NCBI RefSeq assembly: GCF_018320785.1 | Contig: NC_054869.1 | Location: 43,303,789 to 43,367,788, forward strand | Length of the DNA: 64,000 nucleotides | Direction of reading: 5' to 3' | Source of the DNA: Cheilinus undulatus | Taxonomy: Eukaryota > Chordata > Actinopteri > Labriformes > Labridae | Shown: positions 1-10,802 of the stretch, piece by piece | How the letters are laid out: each line of letters begins with the position of its first letter | Position numbering within the stretch: the first letter of the stretch is position 1 | The notes under the pieces: model-generated | Databases searched by the model: none | Told to the model about the DNA's origin: nothing | The model's input: only the letters and a program-made list of their open reading frames with translations | Position numbers and translations under genes: made by a program

Positions 1-1590
1 GCTTTTATTGTGACAGACTTTGAATGAAGAGAACATGTCTATCAACAAGTACTTCACTAAACTTGAGCATTGTGACACGAACATGCTGAAGGAATTAAAT
101 TATTTCTGCTTTGAGAGAGACAAAGCCGCTGTCTGCTTTTAGTCATCCAGGACTAAAGACGAGTGAAATATAGATTAAAACACACCTTCAGCAGGTAAGA
201 TGACTGTTCCTGCTGAATCTGGTTCAAGTGAAAAATAGACAAGCACTCCAGGAATTAGCCTTCTACCTGGCTCTGTGCCAGAGCAGAGACAAAGTCAAAG
301 TTCTGTCATAAATCTCTCTGTTATGATACTTGTAATGACTTGTAGTCCACCGTGGCTGATAGATTTGGCAAGTTTACCTCACAATGAACAAAAACACAGC
401 ATTTATTTTTCAATGAAGGCAGTGGCATCGGCTAACCACAGACTGTATTTAGATGAACAGCTCAGTAATTATATATTGTGGCATTAGGGTGTTAGGGTAA
501 TTCCCCTTAGCGCCTGGTGACATCAGGGGGCTCTACGTTTGCCCTGCCCAAATTAAACCTTGGTACGAAAGAGATGAACAACTTTCTGACAGTCTAGATC
601 CAAAGTTCAGTCATGCATAGATCTCAGTGTTTTCACATGTTTACAGCAACCTTATTCCAGCATATCAACTGTGTTAAGACACAAAATTTGAATTTCACTT
701 AACAGGGACTTTAAATTTTAAACTTTACTTTGTCATGATAATAGTCATGCCAATCAGATATTACAACACATTAATGAAGTAGAGCAATAAAGAGTATCAG
801 GCTGACTGGATCAGAAGTGACACTATTGCAATATAGTTTCAGAAATCTGGTGATAATTTGCAGAAAAGAGACATTTTTGAGGTAAAAATTTAACTGAGAC
901 TTCTTAAAGCAAAACAAACTTTGTGGCGAGCCCTGTAAAGAAAATCTCTAAAAGCATCCTGCTTTCTTTAAACGTAGGACCCATGAAAATAACATTATTA
1001 TGTGTGACAAGAAAAGAACTCATTGCTCATAAATATTAACAAAATTATATGAACAAGACAGAGAGCTTGCTGGCGTTTTCCTTAATAGCTGAAACATTTC
1101 CCTTTATTAAATAGCCTATTGATTGAAAACTTAAGTAATAATTATAGTATTAGCCTTAATTATTATAGTTTACTTTATTAGTGCTCACTAAAAAAGTGGC
1201 TGGTAGATTTTTGTAACCACATGCCATGGTGGCAGGCAGGTGAAAATGTTATCACTGTGTATGTGTGTGTGATGTTGTTTTAAAGTGTTTAGTTGGTTAC
1301 AGAATGTGTTTATTTGACTTTAGACTGTACGGCTAACATCACTAGTTTCATATTTGCACTCACAGACAAGCAAGCTAAAGATCAAACCCATCTCAGCAGT
1401 GAAACCTGCCGACATATAGAGCTTTATTCTCTCTGATATAGTGCTTCCCCTTATTCTCCAGAGATTTGGACTAAACGTCATTTAACATGCTGTTAAAGCG
1501 TTCACACACCAGTGTCACCTCTTATAAAATAACCTGCACATACACTCCCATTATCCTGAGCACAAACATGTGTGCACATTAGGGATCCTC
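1..1590. other. Non-coding DNA, no gene seen
   Basis: AT-rich single-copy-looking DNA on the 3' side of foxb2. The only open frames are short, lack domain-like composition and have no splice context. I see no terminal inverted repeats, SINE boxes or transposase motifs here. Confidence 0.5.
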
Positions 1591-1594
1591 ATGT

Positions 1595-1780
1595 GTTATT
1601 ATGATTTCAGAGACATCGAACCGTCGTGTTGTGAGGACCGAAGATCATGGAGGGTAATAATGGCTGCATTATTACTCCTCTTATTGTGTCTTAATTAGTG
1701 GCATTTAATTATACACTAATGCAGTGAGGGCTATTAAAGACACTGAGGCCTGCTGATCAGGGAATTAAAGCTACACACAC
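1595..1780. promoter_or_regulatory. Candidate conserved non-coding element
   Basis: A compact AT/GC-mixed block with homeodomain-type cores (TTAATTAG, TTTAATTATA) embedded in complex, non-repetitive sequence, about 7.3 kb beyond the 3' end of foxb2. The look resembles developmental enhancers near forkhead genes. This is inference from composition only; no alignment was possible. Confidence 0.25.
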
Positions 1781-2049
1781 TCTGTCACACACACCTACAG
1801 GCAGAGGCACACACACTCTTCATGGAGACACTTTAGTCACCCCGATGAAATTTCACTTCCCTTTAACTAGGAATCACAGATGCCCTGCAGAGAAAGTGTG
1901 TGTGAAAATGTGAAGAGGAGACCACTTTGGGAAATCTTGGTGTGAATACAGAGGGAAAATGTCAGCTGCACTGTACAGTAATCAAAACTATGGGATAAAA
2001 AAGCTTTAAACAGCCAATCCCTGCAAAATATCCTGCTTGTCAGCAACAG

Positions 2050-2400
2050 AGCCCAAATAGATTTTAATTCTTCACTCCCACGCCTCTCCTCCGCTGGTGC
2101 ATCTCAATTATTTGTTCAGAGGCTGGTGTGACAATGCAGTCGGCTGTGGGAGCCTTTGGGATGCTAAACAGGGGACAGGAGGTTGAATATAAGTCATTTT
2201 CAGGGGGGGCTGAACCTGCCGCCGAGCTGCCGGAGAGGAGAGGCTTCAAAGCGGCGTTTAATAAGAGCAAACAAAAGAGCAAAACTTGATCCCAGCGCTG
2301 TGACACATCGCTGCTTTTGAAGCTGCAGGTCAGAGTGATGGCTGATACATCTTATAAGATGATACACAGCTCCACTGGCACCGTGCATTATTGTATACAC
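2050..2400. promoter_or_regulatory. Candidate conserved non-coding element
   Basis: Complex, non-repetitive sequence of moderate GC containing TTTTAATTC, CAATTATTTG and TTTAATAAG cores, a small GC-rich centre near 2205-2260 and no coding frame with protein-like composition. It stands out against the AT-rich surroundings and lies on the 3' side of foxb2. It could be an enhancer; this is inferred from texture only. Confidence 0.25.
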
Positions 2401-2708
2401 ACATAACAAGGATGATTCTGCCTCTAAGTGTGTGTATCAAGATGATGGCATTATTTCATCTTTTACATTTTTATACTCACGTTAAGATAGGCCTTGAAAA
2501 TAAGATGTTCTATCTTTTAGGTACAACACTCTGCTCTTCTGTGCATTACAGTGCATTACTGTACTGTAATACACATTATAGGGCTAATAATGCATGCATC
2601 TCCAAGAACGTAGCAGTAAAGGTGATGGCATTGCTTCAATCTAGGGTTAAACAGTAATGGAAAAATGGCATTATTTTGTATTTCCATTCTACGACATATA
2701 TCAAAATT

Positions 2709-3510
2709 ACGGTGGCTTAGAAGTGCAATACACAATCACAATCAGTCTAAAACACTTTTACAAAGCTTGAAACAAATTTACATCAATTAAAACATTATCC
2801 AAATAACAGACAAATTTACATTTTACAAAACTAATTTACAAAAAGTCCAGTAAAAAATACAAAGTCTGACACACTTTTACAACACTTGACTTAGGTCACT
2901 TCATCATTTGGTACATTCACTTTCCATGAGATACTATTGTTCCAAATTTGTTTCAAATAATGTGAACATGTTTGTTTTTTCATGAATGTAAATTTGTTTT
3001 GTTTCATTCTTTGCAAAAGTGTTAACAGATTTCAAATTTGTTTCATGAAAAATCCAGAAATGTTTTTGTAAAAAGAGTTTCCTGCTTTGTAAGTTTGTAT
3101 CAGAAATTGTACATTTGTGTAAAGTTTTTGTAAAAGTGTTTCACATTTGAAATTTTACATCGGACATTGTAAATTTGTTTTAAGTTTCGTAAAAGTGTTA
3201 CACATTTGTTATTTTGTATCGGACTTTGTAGATTTGATTCAAGTTTTGTAAAAGTGTTTATTTTAGTGTTTCAGACTTTCTCATTTTTGTATCGGCTTAT
3301 GTAAAATTCTCAAGTTTTTGTAAGAGCATTTCACATTTTTATTTTGTATCTGACTTTGAAAAATGTTTTGTAAAATAAAAATTTGTTTTGTCATTTGTAA
3401 AAAGTAACCTGATGTACATTTGTAATAAAATGTCATAATTTTTTTGGTTAATGTAAATCGTAAAAGCATCTCAGACTTTGTAGTTTTGTATTACACTTCC
3501 AGGCCACCAT
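2709..3510. mobile_element. MITE with internal degenerate tandem repeats
   Basis: The left end reads ACGGTGGCTTAGAAGTGCAA and the right end, reverse-complemented, reads ATGGTGGCCTGGAAGTGTAA, so the ends form terminal inverted repeats. Between them are many diverged copies of a unit of roughly 60-70 bp built on 'tttgtaaaagtgtttcacat', pointing one way in the left arm and the other way in the right arm. There is no transposase. A poly-A run follows immediately at 3511-3530. It is a non-autonomous DNA element; the superfamily is not assigned. Confidence 0.7.
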
Positions 3511-3530
3511 AAAAAAAAAAAAAAAAAAAA

Positions 3531-4000
3531 CACACATGAAGTTATCTACAGCAAATGTTTCTACTGGATGAATTTGGGCATCTAACACTTGAACTTTACA
3601 ATCATGTCGTTATTGTTACGAGTTAGCCCCCTGCAATTGCTTTCATTTTCTAACTTAAAGGCCATTAAGGCCAAAAAAATGTAGATTTCCAAAAACATTC
3701 ATTAAATTACCGTATGCAAATATATTTTTTAACCAGCTTACTGGGTTAAATTTTTTAATGAACCTCATTCCTGGTCAAAACTAACAAATATTTTAACATT
3801 TTCAGGGTTTGTACCCTTACAATATCAGTCTGATTATACTGTTGTCCTTAATTGCCTTAACATGTAGTAAATCTAATACTGCACAAGAACTAACAATGCA
3901 TCAAAATCAGTTTGTTGATGCTCTTTGACATATCTAAGACTGTGTTTTTACTGGTAACCCACCAGACCTTCTATCATTAATTCAATAAAAATAATTCCTA
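3531..4000. other. Non-coding DNA, no gene seen
   Basis: AT-rich sequence with no open frame of interest and no repeat that I could pair elsewhere in the window. Confidence 0.4.
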
Positions 4001-4004
4001 TTTT

Positions 4005-4150
4005 GTTGTTTTTTTGCATGACATTATCCATAAGATATCAGTATCTGCAGATATGAAAACCTCTGCTGACATTTATGAAGTCTGTAAATCTGCATATATC
4101 AGCTGTAAATATTGGCCGTATAGGTTAGTGGAGTTTAGACTGGACCACAG
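4005..4150 (+). repeat. Fragment of an interspersed repeat shared with 44515-44640
   Basis: The stretch containing 'agatatcagtatctgcagat' and 'atcagctgtaaatattggcc' recurs with small changes at 44515-44640. The second copy begins 'tagggatgcacaattttatt', which looks like the TIR of a family of hAT-like MITEs. Here only an inner part survives. Confidence 0.55.
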
Positions 4151-4384
4151 ACCTGCTTCAGCTGAAGTCTTTTTCTTTATTCATCATCATTCCCCCCCAA
4201 AAATTACAAAACAATTCCAGCCAGTTTTATCGACCTATTTCTTATCACTAAAACTTTACCAGTAATTTCAGACTGTAAGGGAAGATGAGAGAATGGAGTG
4301 TGGACATGTACCAAACATGCACTGAGACCAAACATCTATCCCACAACCAGTGTGTTTAGGACTGTAGTCTTCTTATGGTTGCCT

Positions 4385-4535
4385 GCTCTACAAACTGAGC
4401 TACATGCCCACAAGTACATGCCTGTGCTCAAGCCCGGCCTGTGGCTCCTTTCCTGCAGGTCACTCCTCCCTGTCTGTCCTGTCTCTGCCAATGAAGGCAT
4501 AAAAGACCAAAAAATAAATCTAAAAAGAAGGTATT
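4385..4535 (+). mobile_element. tRNA-derived SINE, partial
   Basis: The body 'cggcctgtggctcctttcct' and the tail 'aaggcataaaagaccaaaaa' followed by 'taaatct' match, in the opposite orientation, the SINE at 17033-17212. The tRNA-like head is degraded: no good B box is left, although 'actgagctacatgcc' may be its remnant. Confidence 0.65.
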
Positions 4536-4539
4536 TGAA

Positions 4540-7480
4540 ATATGAATTCAAAAAGCTATAGATAAAAATATAAGCCTGTACTACATGACAGAAACATGAT
4601 GCACAGTGCTATTTACCAATATTGCAATACCAACATAAAGTTTATTTATAAAGTAACAATAAAGAGTTGTTGGGTTTTTTTAGTTACTCCTAGAGGAGCT
4701 AACAGCTAGCTTGAGTTTCATCTGACTGCTTGATAATTGAGTGAGAGAGTTTAAAGACATAGAATTGCTTGTTTGCATAAAATGCAAAGCTTCTGCTATG
4801 TTGAAGCTTATATTGCTTTTACGTGATTTATTATGCAGCCATAATTCAATCTTAACTTCTCTCTAAGTAAAGTTTGGCTCAGACAGTTCATCTGTTTTTA
4901 TTGTAGCTCTGATTTTTCCTGATCTTTAAAATTTTAGAAACTTGTGTGAGAGGGATGAACTCAGGAAAACTCATTATCTAGAACAGGTATGTTGATTTCA
5001 TGCGTAGTTCCCAGAGTATCAGCCTGTAAGAGTTCAAATAAGTCCAATGCTAGATTTTGCAAAAATATAAGATATGTGGAGCATCGAGGCTGCAGCCAGA
5101 ATAAAATGAATGCATGTAAAAAAAGTAGAAGCTTAATGACACATCATGTTTAGTCACATTTATCCTCAGTAATCGTGCACAAACCTTTATGTGTGAACAT
5201 GATGACTTCTGTTTGAACTAGAAGAGGCTGGCTCATTCATGCAAATTTTATGGTTATTAGTATTTTAACTCCCTGTCTTTCAAATTCTAAAACTTGTATT
5301 CGTTCATATTCAACACTTCCTAATATGAAAATTTACGTTTAATTATAATGAAATGTGTGAGGTAAAAAGACTCCTCTAAAGAAATATGAAACATCACATT
5401 TTTAAAGTATGTCAAAAACTAAATTAAAGCCTGTCGACAAACTGTGCATTATTATATCCATCAATGATATAGAGTTGTGATGATGCATCTGGAAGAATGA
5501 TGACATGACTTCAATTTCAAAGTTTGGCCCTCGGTTTTTCTTCAGCTACAAATATCACTTTTTCATTCCCCTTTAAATTTCAGAGGCTTGTGTTGAATGA
5601 GAGTTCACATTTATAATCAAACCTTAACGGAGGATCATATAAGAGTCAGATCTCCCCCCCCCCCCCTTTTTTTGCATGCATTTTATAACAGTACAACAAA
5701 ATGTCTGATTCTGGATATCTGGAGGATGCTGGCTGCTATTGCATATATATATTAAATATTACCACACATGTACTTTCATCCATACAAAGAAGATGGCTTT
5801 ACTTGAATCCAAACTTGTCCGTCAGTAAAGTTCAGCTGCAGGATTTTTTTGCAGAAAGTATTATTTTGATTATTTTCCCCTTTCGTTAAATGTTGACACT
5901 CAGAATGCAAAGATGCACTGAAGAAGTAAAGACGAGCTCCATCTTGTAACGATCACACACGGCTCTGCAGACACTGCATGCATTACTGCATATAATCCTG
6001 AGGTGTGATAGTGCACGTTCTAATAACAATGTGTGAATAAAGATGACGGCATGACTTTAGTCTAATCTCTGAGCTGAGTTTGTCTTTGGCAATTTATTTC
6101 TTATAGAAATGATCAGTTTTGCAGCTATTACCCAGGACGTTCTCATTTCTTATACTGTTATTTTGGGGGAGCGGGGGTCTCTTATTATCTTTTTACTTTC
6201 CATGCATTGACTGTTGTTTTTGCATATTCTTATGAAGAAAATAAATGACATTTTATATTTATCATATTTTAAATTTTGTGACTTTATCTTCAAAATAGGA
6301 ACTTTATAGAGAGGACTACTTTCACCAATCTCCAGCTGAATTCTCAGTTCTTCCTAAAGGATTTTAAATAAGCATTAAATGCCCATATGTCTCTGCACGA
6401 GTCCTTACTGCTCAAATACGATTCATGCTTGATATAACTTGAGTATTTTCTGCTTATGCTAAGCACCGTGGGTAGATATTTTACCATCATGCACATTCCT
6501 GCAGACTACCGCTCCTATAAAGCACCTTTTGAACATTTTGTGTTTTGATATCATATTTTTATATTGCTTTAATCATTTTTTCTTATTTGATTGAAATTCC
6601 CAAAAAGAAGGGGTGTAACTGCAGCCTTTTACTTCTTTATGCGACGTCTACATCAACTATTTTTGCACAAAAACACCAAGTCAAAGTCCTCGTTCATGTT
6701 AAAGCACCAGGGAATAAAACACAATGCTGATTGTTATTTTTAAAAAATGACTCAAACCCACTTTAAAATTAATGCCAAAGTCTGAACAAAACAATCAGAG
6801 CAAGAAGACAGTTTAACTTACAGATCTCCTGCAAAGGGCTGGTAATATAAAATAAATCAGATTTATCAAAACTGCATTTGATGTAGCAATTTCAGTCAAG
6901 AATGCACTTTAACTTGGGTGTTATTTCCTATTTACGGCTGTGATTTGAGTAGGAAATAAAAGATTGCATCACTGTTAGTGTAAAATAATTTCATATGCAT
7001 TATTTGATCATAAAAATATTGCAGCAGTGCTGGTTTTCACCTATCTTTCTAGTTTTGCACAATCCAGTCCAGTGAAATGCTTGAATTCAGCTGTGGCGTG
7101 TAAACACTGATCCCTCTAGTAAATATAAATAAAACTATTCAAAAAAGAAAAACACCAAAGCAGATTGCGTTTTAAGTTCTTTATAAATATCCTCAGATAA
7201 ATAGCATTTTAATACAAGCATTACATTTTCAATGCACCGCAAAGTTACACACAAAAAAAGTGCAGCAGGCCTGATTTTAAAAACAAGTAGGCCCGTTTGT
7301 CTGAAGCTGATCGAGCTGCCGAAGAGACAAATAAAAAATAAAGATGGGAGCTGAAATCAGTCGAGCTGCTAGGTCGTATTTTAAATGAATTTGGGACATT
7401 TGATCTCCTAAATGAAAGCTTTCTTTGGGTTTAGCTTCTCTTCGTGTTTGATTGTATTTGTCAGTGCCACATTGCAGTGA
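4540..7480. other. Non-coding DNA, no gene seen
   Basis: AT-rich sequence. It includes a poly-C/poly-T run at about 5656-5680 and two copies (about 5445-5520 and 5976-6065) of a short dispersed motif also seen at 2387-2650. No coding frame has domain-like composition. Some segments may be regulatory but nothing decisive is visible. Confidence 0.4.
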
Positions 7481-7482
7481 GT

Positions 7483-8811
7483 CTAGGGCTGGGCAAGATG
7501 TTGGATTTTTAAGATGCATCGATGTTTTTTTAAATTCGATATATTAGAAGACAGTGTTGTTTATATCAGTAGTTTATGTTGATGCAGATTTTTTTTTAAA
7601 AAAGATTGTTGACAGTAAGAACTACTGTCAACAAATGGGTAATGATAATTTTTAACTGAATGATGATACCTGTTTGATGCAACGCCAACATAAATGAACA
7701 TCTATAACGCCTTATTTGGATAATTGTCTGGTTTTAATCATCATAAATTGCAGGTTAACTCCCGCACGACAGTGTTCATTTTGACAGCACTTTTTAATTT
7801 AGTTTTATAGTCTTTTGCCAAAAATATCTTTTAGTTTTAGTCATAATTTAGTCATCTAAATTGTTTTAATTTTAGTCCAGTTTTAGTTGACAAAACTTCC
7901 CAACATTGTAGTCGATGAAATTTACAGTAAATTTAGTCGACTGATTGGATCTCTCCCCAACTTACCCCGCCACCACGCAGCAAAAGCAGTTGTGATTGGA
8001 TGTCCCTCGTATCTCATCCCACCTTTCTACACAGCCAAAGTAGCTGTGATTGGACATATGCCTAACTTGCCCCTACTTTCTACATGATGAAATTGGATAA
8101 TTGGTCTGATTGGATAAAGTCTCCGTCAAACATTTTCGTCTCGTTTTTATTTGTTGACTAAAATGTCACTTAATTTCATTTTAGTTTTTGTCTATGTGTA
8201 CTTGTTTTTATTAGTTACTGTCTAGTTTTCATCAGGGGAAAAAAGGCTATTAACAAAAACTATAATAAAAATAATTAGTCAACAAAATTAACACTCCTGC
8301 ATGATGACTGGATTGCACAAATTTGTCCGAAACATTTGGAAAAGTAGGTGGAAGGCATCTGTTCTGCCCTCTTTTCAAATTGTTGCCAACATATTTGCGC
8401 AAATTAGACAGTGCCATCTCTTTTTTTTTGTTTGTTTTTGTTAAAAATGTGACTGAGGATCACAAGTTAATGTACTTTTTGAGACCACTGATCCTTCAGT
8501 AAATGGAGATTTTAACATTTTGAAACACGTTATTCAAGAGTATGGGAAAGTTGTGACGACCTTACTTTACCGAAATGTTGCCAATGCTTTTGCACAATTT
8601 AGACCATGTGCAGGAGATCGTTAAAAACAAAAATTTGTCCAATATTGAGTGGCTATTTTTGTTGCCGTTATAACAAACAGGTTGCCAAGAAACATTTTAA
8701 AGTTTCTCTTTCTGTTTTTTTACAGAAAAAAAAACTAAGATGTTTATCGTGCATCAGCATTCAGCTGAGAAATATTGAGGTGTGTTTTTGGTCCACATTG
8801 CCCAGCCCTAG
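7483..8811. mobile_element. hAT-like MITE with a second MITE nested inside
   Basis: The outer element begins CTAGGGCTGGGCAA and ends with the exact reverse complement TTGCCCAGCCCTAG, a perfect 14-bp terminal inverted repeat. The subterminal 'gatgcatcgatg' is typical of teleost hAT-like MITEs. The flanks (AGTGAGT on the left, AGTGGTA on the right) are at best a decayed duplication. The element contains no transposase. The stretch 7771-8295 interrupts it and is itself bounded by inverted ends. Confidence 0.75.
7771..8295. mobile_element. Nested MITE inside the 7.5-8.8 kb element
   Basis: The ends AGTGTTCATTTTG and CAAAATTAACACT are inverted repeats with one mismatch. The flanks CCGCACGAC and CCTGCATGA look like one decayed target duplication of about 8-9 bp, as for hAT insertions. 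The arms are rich in 'agttttagtc'-type T/A runs and the centre holds two near copies of 'gctgtgattgga'. Being nested, it is younger than its host element. Confidence 0.65.
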
Positions 8812-9035
8812 AGTGGTAGATGCCCTTACAAACTGTGCAAATAAAATCTGATTTTAATCCACATTAAATCATGACACGGTACAATGTTACCTGGCTTTAT
8901 ACAACTCTCCTACAGCTGCACTTCATTAAACTATAATGTTGCTAATATAGGCGCATTCAGTCTGATTTTATGCAACAGAAAAAGTCCTTTTTGTTCGCGT
9001 TATTTAAAAAAAATAACCCGTAATCATTTACCCGG

Positions 9036-10001
9036 TTATGACAGCAGGAGAGCCGGGTGAAGAGGGTTTCCTTTCCCCTCCAGCAGGTCACTTTTCTCCA
9101 TCACTGAGGCCGGGGAGCACAGCTGAGCCGGGCCGGTCTGCAGCCCCGTCAAGCCGGGCACGGGTCCCAAGGATGGGGTGGGTTTAATTGGCACGGGGAC
9201 CGCTGGGAGGGTCTGCCCGTTTGCGTTATGGTAGAGGCCCTTTGTGGACACGCTGAATGGCGCGTACTCGGAGGATGCGGGCACGGGCACGCCCCCCATG
9301 GACTCTGACAGCACCCCTACGTGAGGCCACATGGAGTTGACCACGCTGCTGAGCTGTGGCGGCACCGGATAGCCCAGGTGGTGCATGACAGAGGTGAGGG
9401 GGAGCCCGCTGGCCATCACACCCTTATAGTCCCGTCCTATGATGTTCTCTATCGCGAATGGGTGCTTGAACCCGCCGGGCTGTGCGCACGTTATCCCCCC
9501 GTAACCCTGAAAGTGAGGCAGCCGACCCACGCTGCTGGCCTGCCCGGCTGAGTGGTCATGATGGGCGGATGCTGCGCCCAGCTTCCCGCCCGGGTGGTGG
9601 TGGTGGTGGTGATGGTGGAAGTAGTGCATCATCGGGGAGCTCTTGCAGGCCATGTGCTCCGCGCGCAGCACCTTGAAGCGCTTCCGTCTCCTTAGGAAGC
9701 TGCCGTTCTCAAACATGTCTCCACAGTCTGGGTGCAGAGCCCAGAAGCTGCCCTTCCCTGGCTGATCAGGCCGCCGGGGGATCTTTATGAAGCAGTCGTT
9801 GAAGGACAGGTTGTGTCTCAGGGAGTTCTGCCACCGCTGCGTGTTCTCTCGATAATAGGGGAAACGGTCCATGATGAACTTGTAAATGTCACTCAGGGGC
9901 AGCATCTTCTCGGCTGAGTTCTGGATAGCCATCGCTGTCAGTGAGATGTAGGAGTATGGAGGCTTCTGGTCGCTGTAGGAGTTCTTCCCAGGACGAGGCA
10001 T
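9036..10001 (-). CDS. foxb2: Forkhead box protein B2 (single exon, complete)
   Basis: A nuclear transcription factor of the FoxB class, 321 aa. The forkhead (winged-helix) DNA-binding domain covers about residues 12-111: [15 protein letters not shown] at 13-27, the recognition-helix core [13 protein letters not shown] at 59-71, and the FWALHP wing at 86-91, closing with the basic [10 protein letters not shown]. The start [12 protein letters not shown] and the Asp in ALHPDCGD fit FoxB2 better than FoxB1. Eight histidines follow at 129-136, a low-complexity feature also seen in mammalian FOXB2. [16 protein letters not shown] near 180-195 contains an eh1-like repressor motif. The C-terminus carries the conserved [11 protein letters not shown] stretch. 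It is shorter than human FOXB2 (about 430 aa), mainly for lack of poly-His/Ala/Pro runs. The coding region is uninterrupted, as is usual for this gene. The start is fixed by the conserved N-terminus and has a G at -3. FoxB genes act in neural and neural-tube patterning. Confidence 0.96.
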   Translation of the reverse strand: MPRPGKNSYSDQKPPYSYISLTAMAIQNSAEKMLPLSDIYKFIMDRFPYYRENTQRWQNSLRHNLSFNDCFIKIPRRPDQPGKGSFWALHPDCGDMFENGSFLRRRKRFKVLRAEHMACKSSPMMHYFHHHHHHHHPGGKLGAASAHHDHSAGQASSVGRLPHFQGYGGITCAQPGGFKHPFAIENIIGRDYKGVMASGLPLTSVMHHLGYPVPPQLSSVVNSMWPHVGVLSESMGGVPVPASSEYAPFSVSTKGLYHNANGQTLPAVPVPIKPTPSLGPVPGLTGLQTGPAQLCSPASVMEKSDLLEGKGNPLHPALLLS

Positions 10002-10700
10002 GGCTTATTGGTCTTCTTAAGGTTAAATTTCTTCAAATAAAACAGCCTTTAAAGTTTGCTCTCACTGTTAAACTTGATCGTCTTCACATCAGTCTGCATC
10101 TGACGGATCTGCTCCAAACTTCTGAGCCATCAGTTTAAAATCTGCTCAAAACTGCTCAAAACGTATCCCAGGCCTGCCGAAGTCACGTAAGATCCTTGAG
10201 AGGCTCCTTCATCCCAAGAAAGTTCCTTTTGAAGACTTTCCCCCTCTCTGCGTCTGCTCTTGGCGCCGTGCGTAAAAGCCGGTCTCTGTGCGTAAAAGTT
10301 GTCACTTTCCGCGTTGGTTGAAGGTTGTGAGGGGCCAGTTTGTTTCTCCGTGTCTGTGTTTGCTGGTGTGTGCTCCTCTGCTCTCCTCTTGTGCGATGCT
10401 CCCACTCGCTGAGCGCCGTTTTTGTAAGACCCCCGCAGGCCGCTGCCTCCATTATCTATTATCCAGACACTTAGGAGGGGACACGTCAGGGGAGAGGAGC
10501 GGGTGTGTGCGCGTGTGAGAGAGATGGAGTTAAAAAAAAAAGATGAATAAAAATGAGGGGTGGGTGGTGCTTTGTGCGTTTGCTTCTAATCTGCTGTTTG
10601 CCAATCAAAGAGTTCTGCGTAAAGTACGCAGGGAGTGATTTTTGTATTCTAAGTTGTCTTCTCTGTATTTAAAGGCTCTCTTTAAACAGATCCCATCACT
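10002..10700 (-). promoter_or_regulatory. foxb2 5' leader and proximal promoter region
   Basis: Sequence directly upstream of foxb2 on the minus strand. It is richer in G+C and CpG between about 10190 and 10510 than its surroundings. On the minus strand there is a TTTAAATA TATA-like box near 10667-10675 and an inverted CCAAT box (CCAATC on the plus strand) near 10601. The transcription start cannot be fixed without transcript data. Overlapping open frames here are short and are not credible proteins. Confidence 0.45.
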
Positions 10701-10802
10701 GCTCCTAATCCTGACCTTTCACCTCTGGACCAAAGCATACAACACAAAAGAATAATCTTTATTGTAATCCATATGAAACAGCTAAAAGGCAGCTCCTTCA
10801 CA

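Noticed and set aside
9594..9625. GGT/GAT repeat as a microsatellite outside a gene
   Set aside because: It is the antisense of the poly-histidine run of foxb2 and therefore coding.
9036..10001. Assignment of the forkhead gene to foxb1
   Set aside because: The His run, the Asp in ALHPDCGD, the [17 protein letters not shown] and VPVPIKPTP blocks and the prune2 neighbour all fit FoxB2 better.
10130..10452. Two overlapping minus-strand ORFs (91 and 89 codons) just upstream of foxb2
   Set aside because: They lie in the GC-richer 5' leader, have no recognisable domain and would be untranslated leader or upstream ORFs at most.
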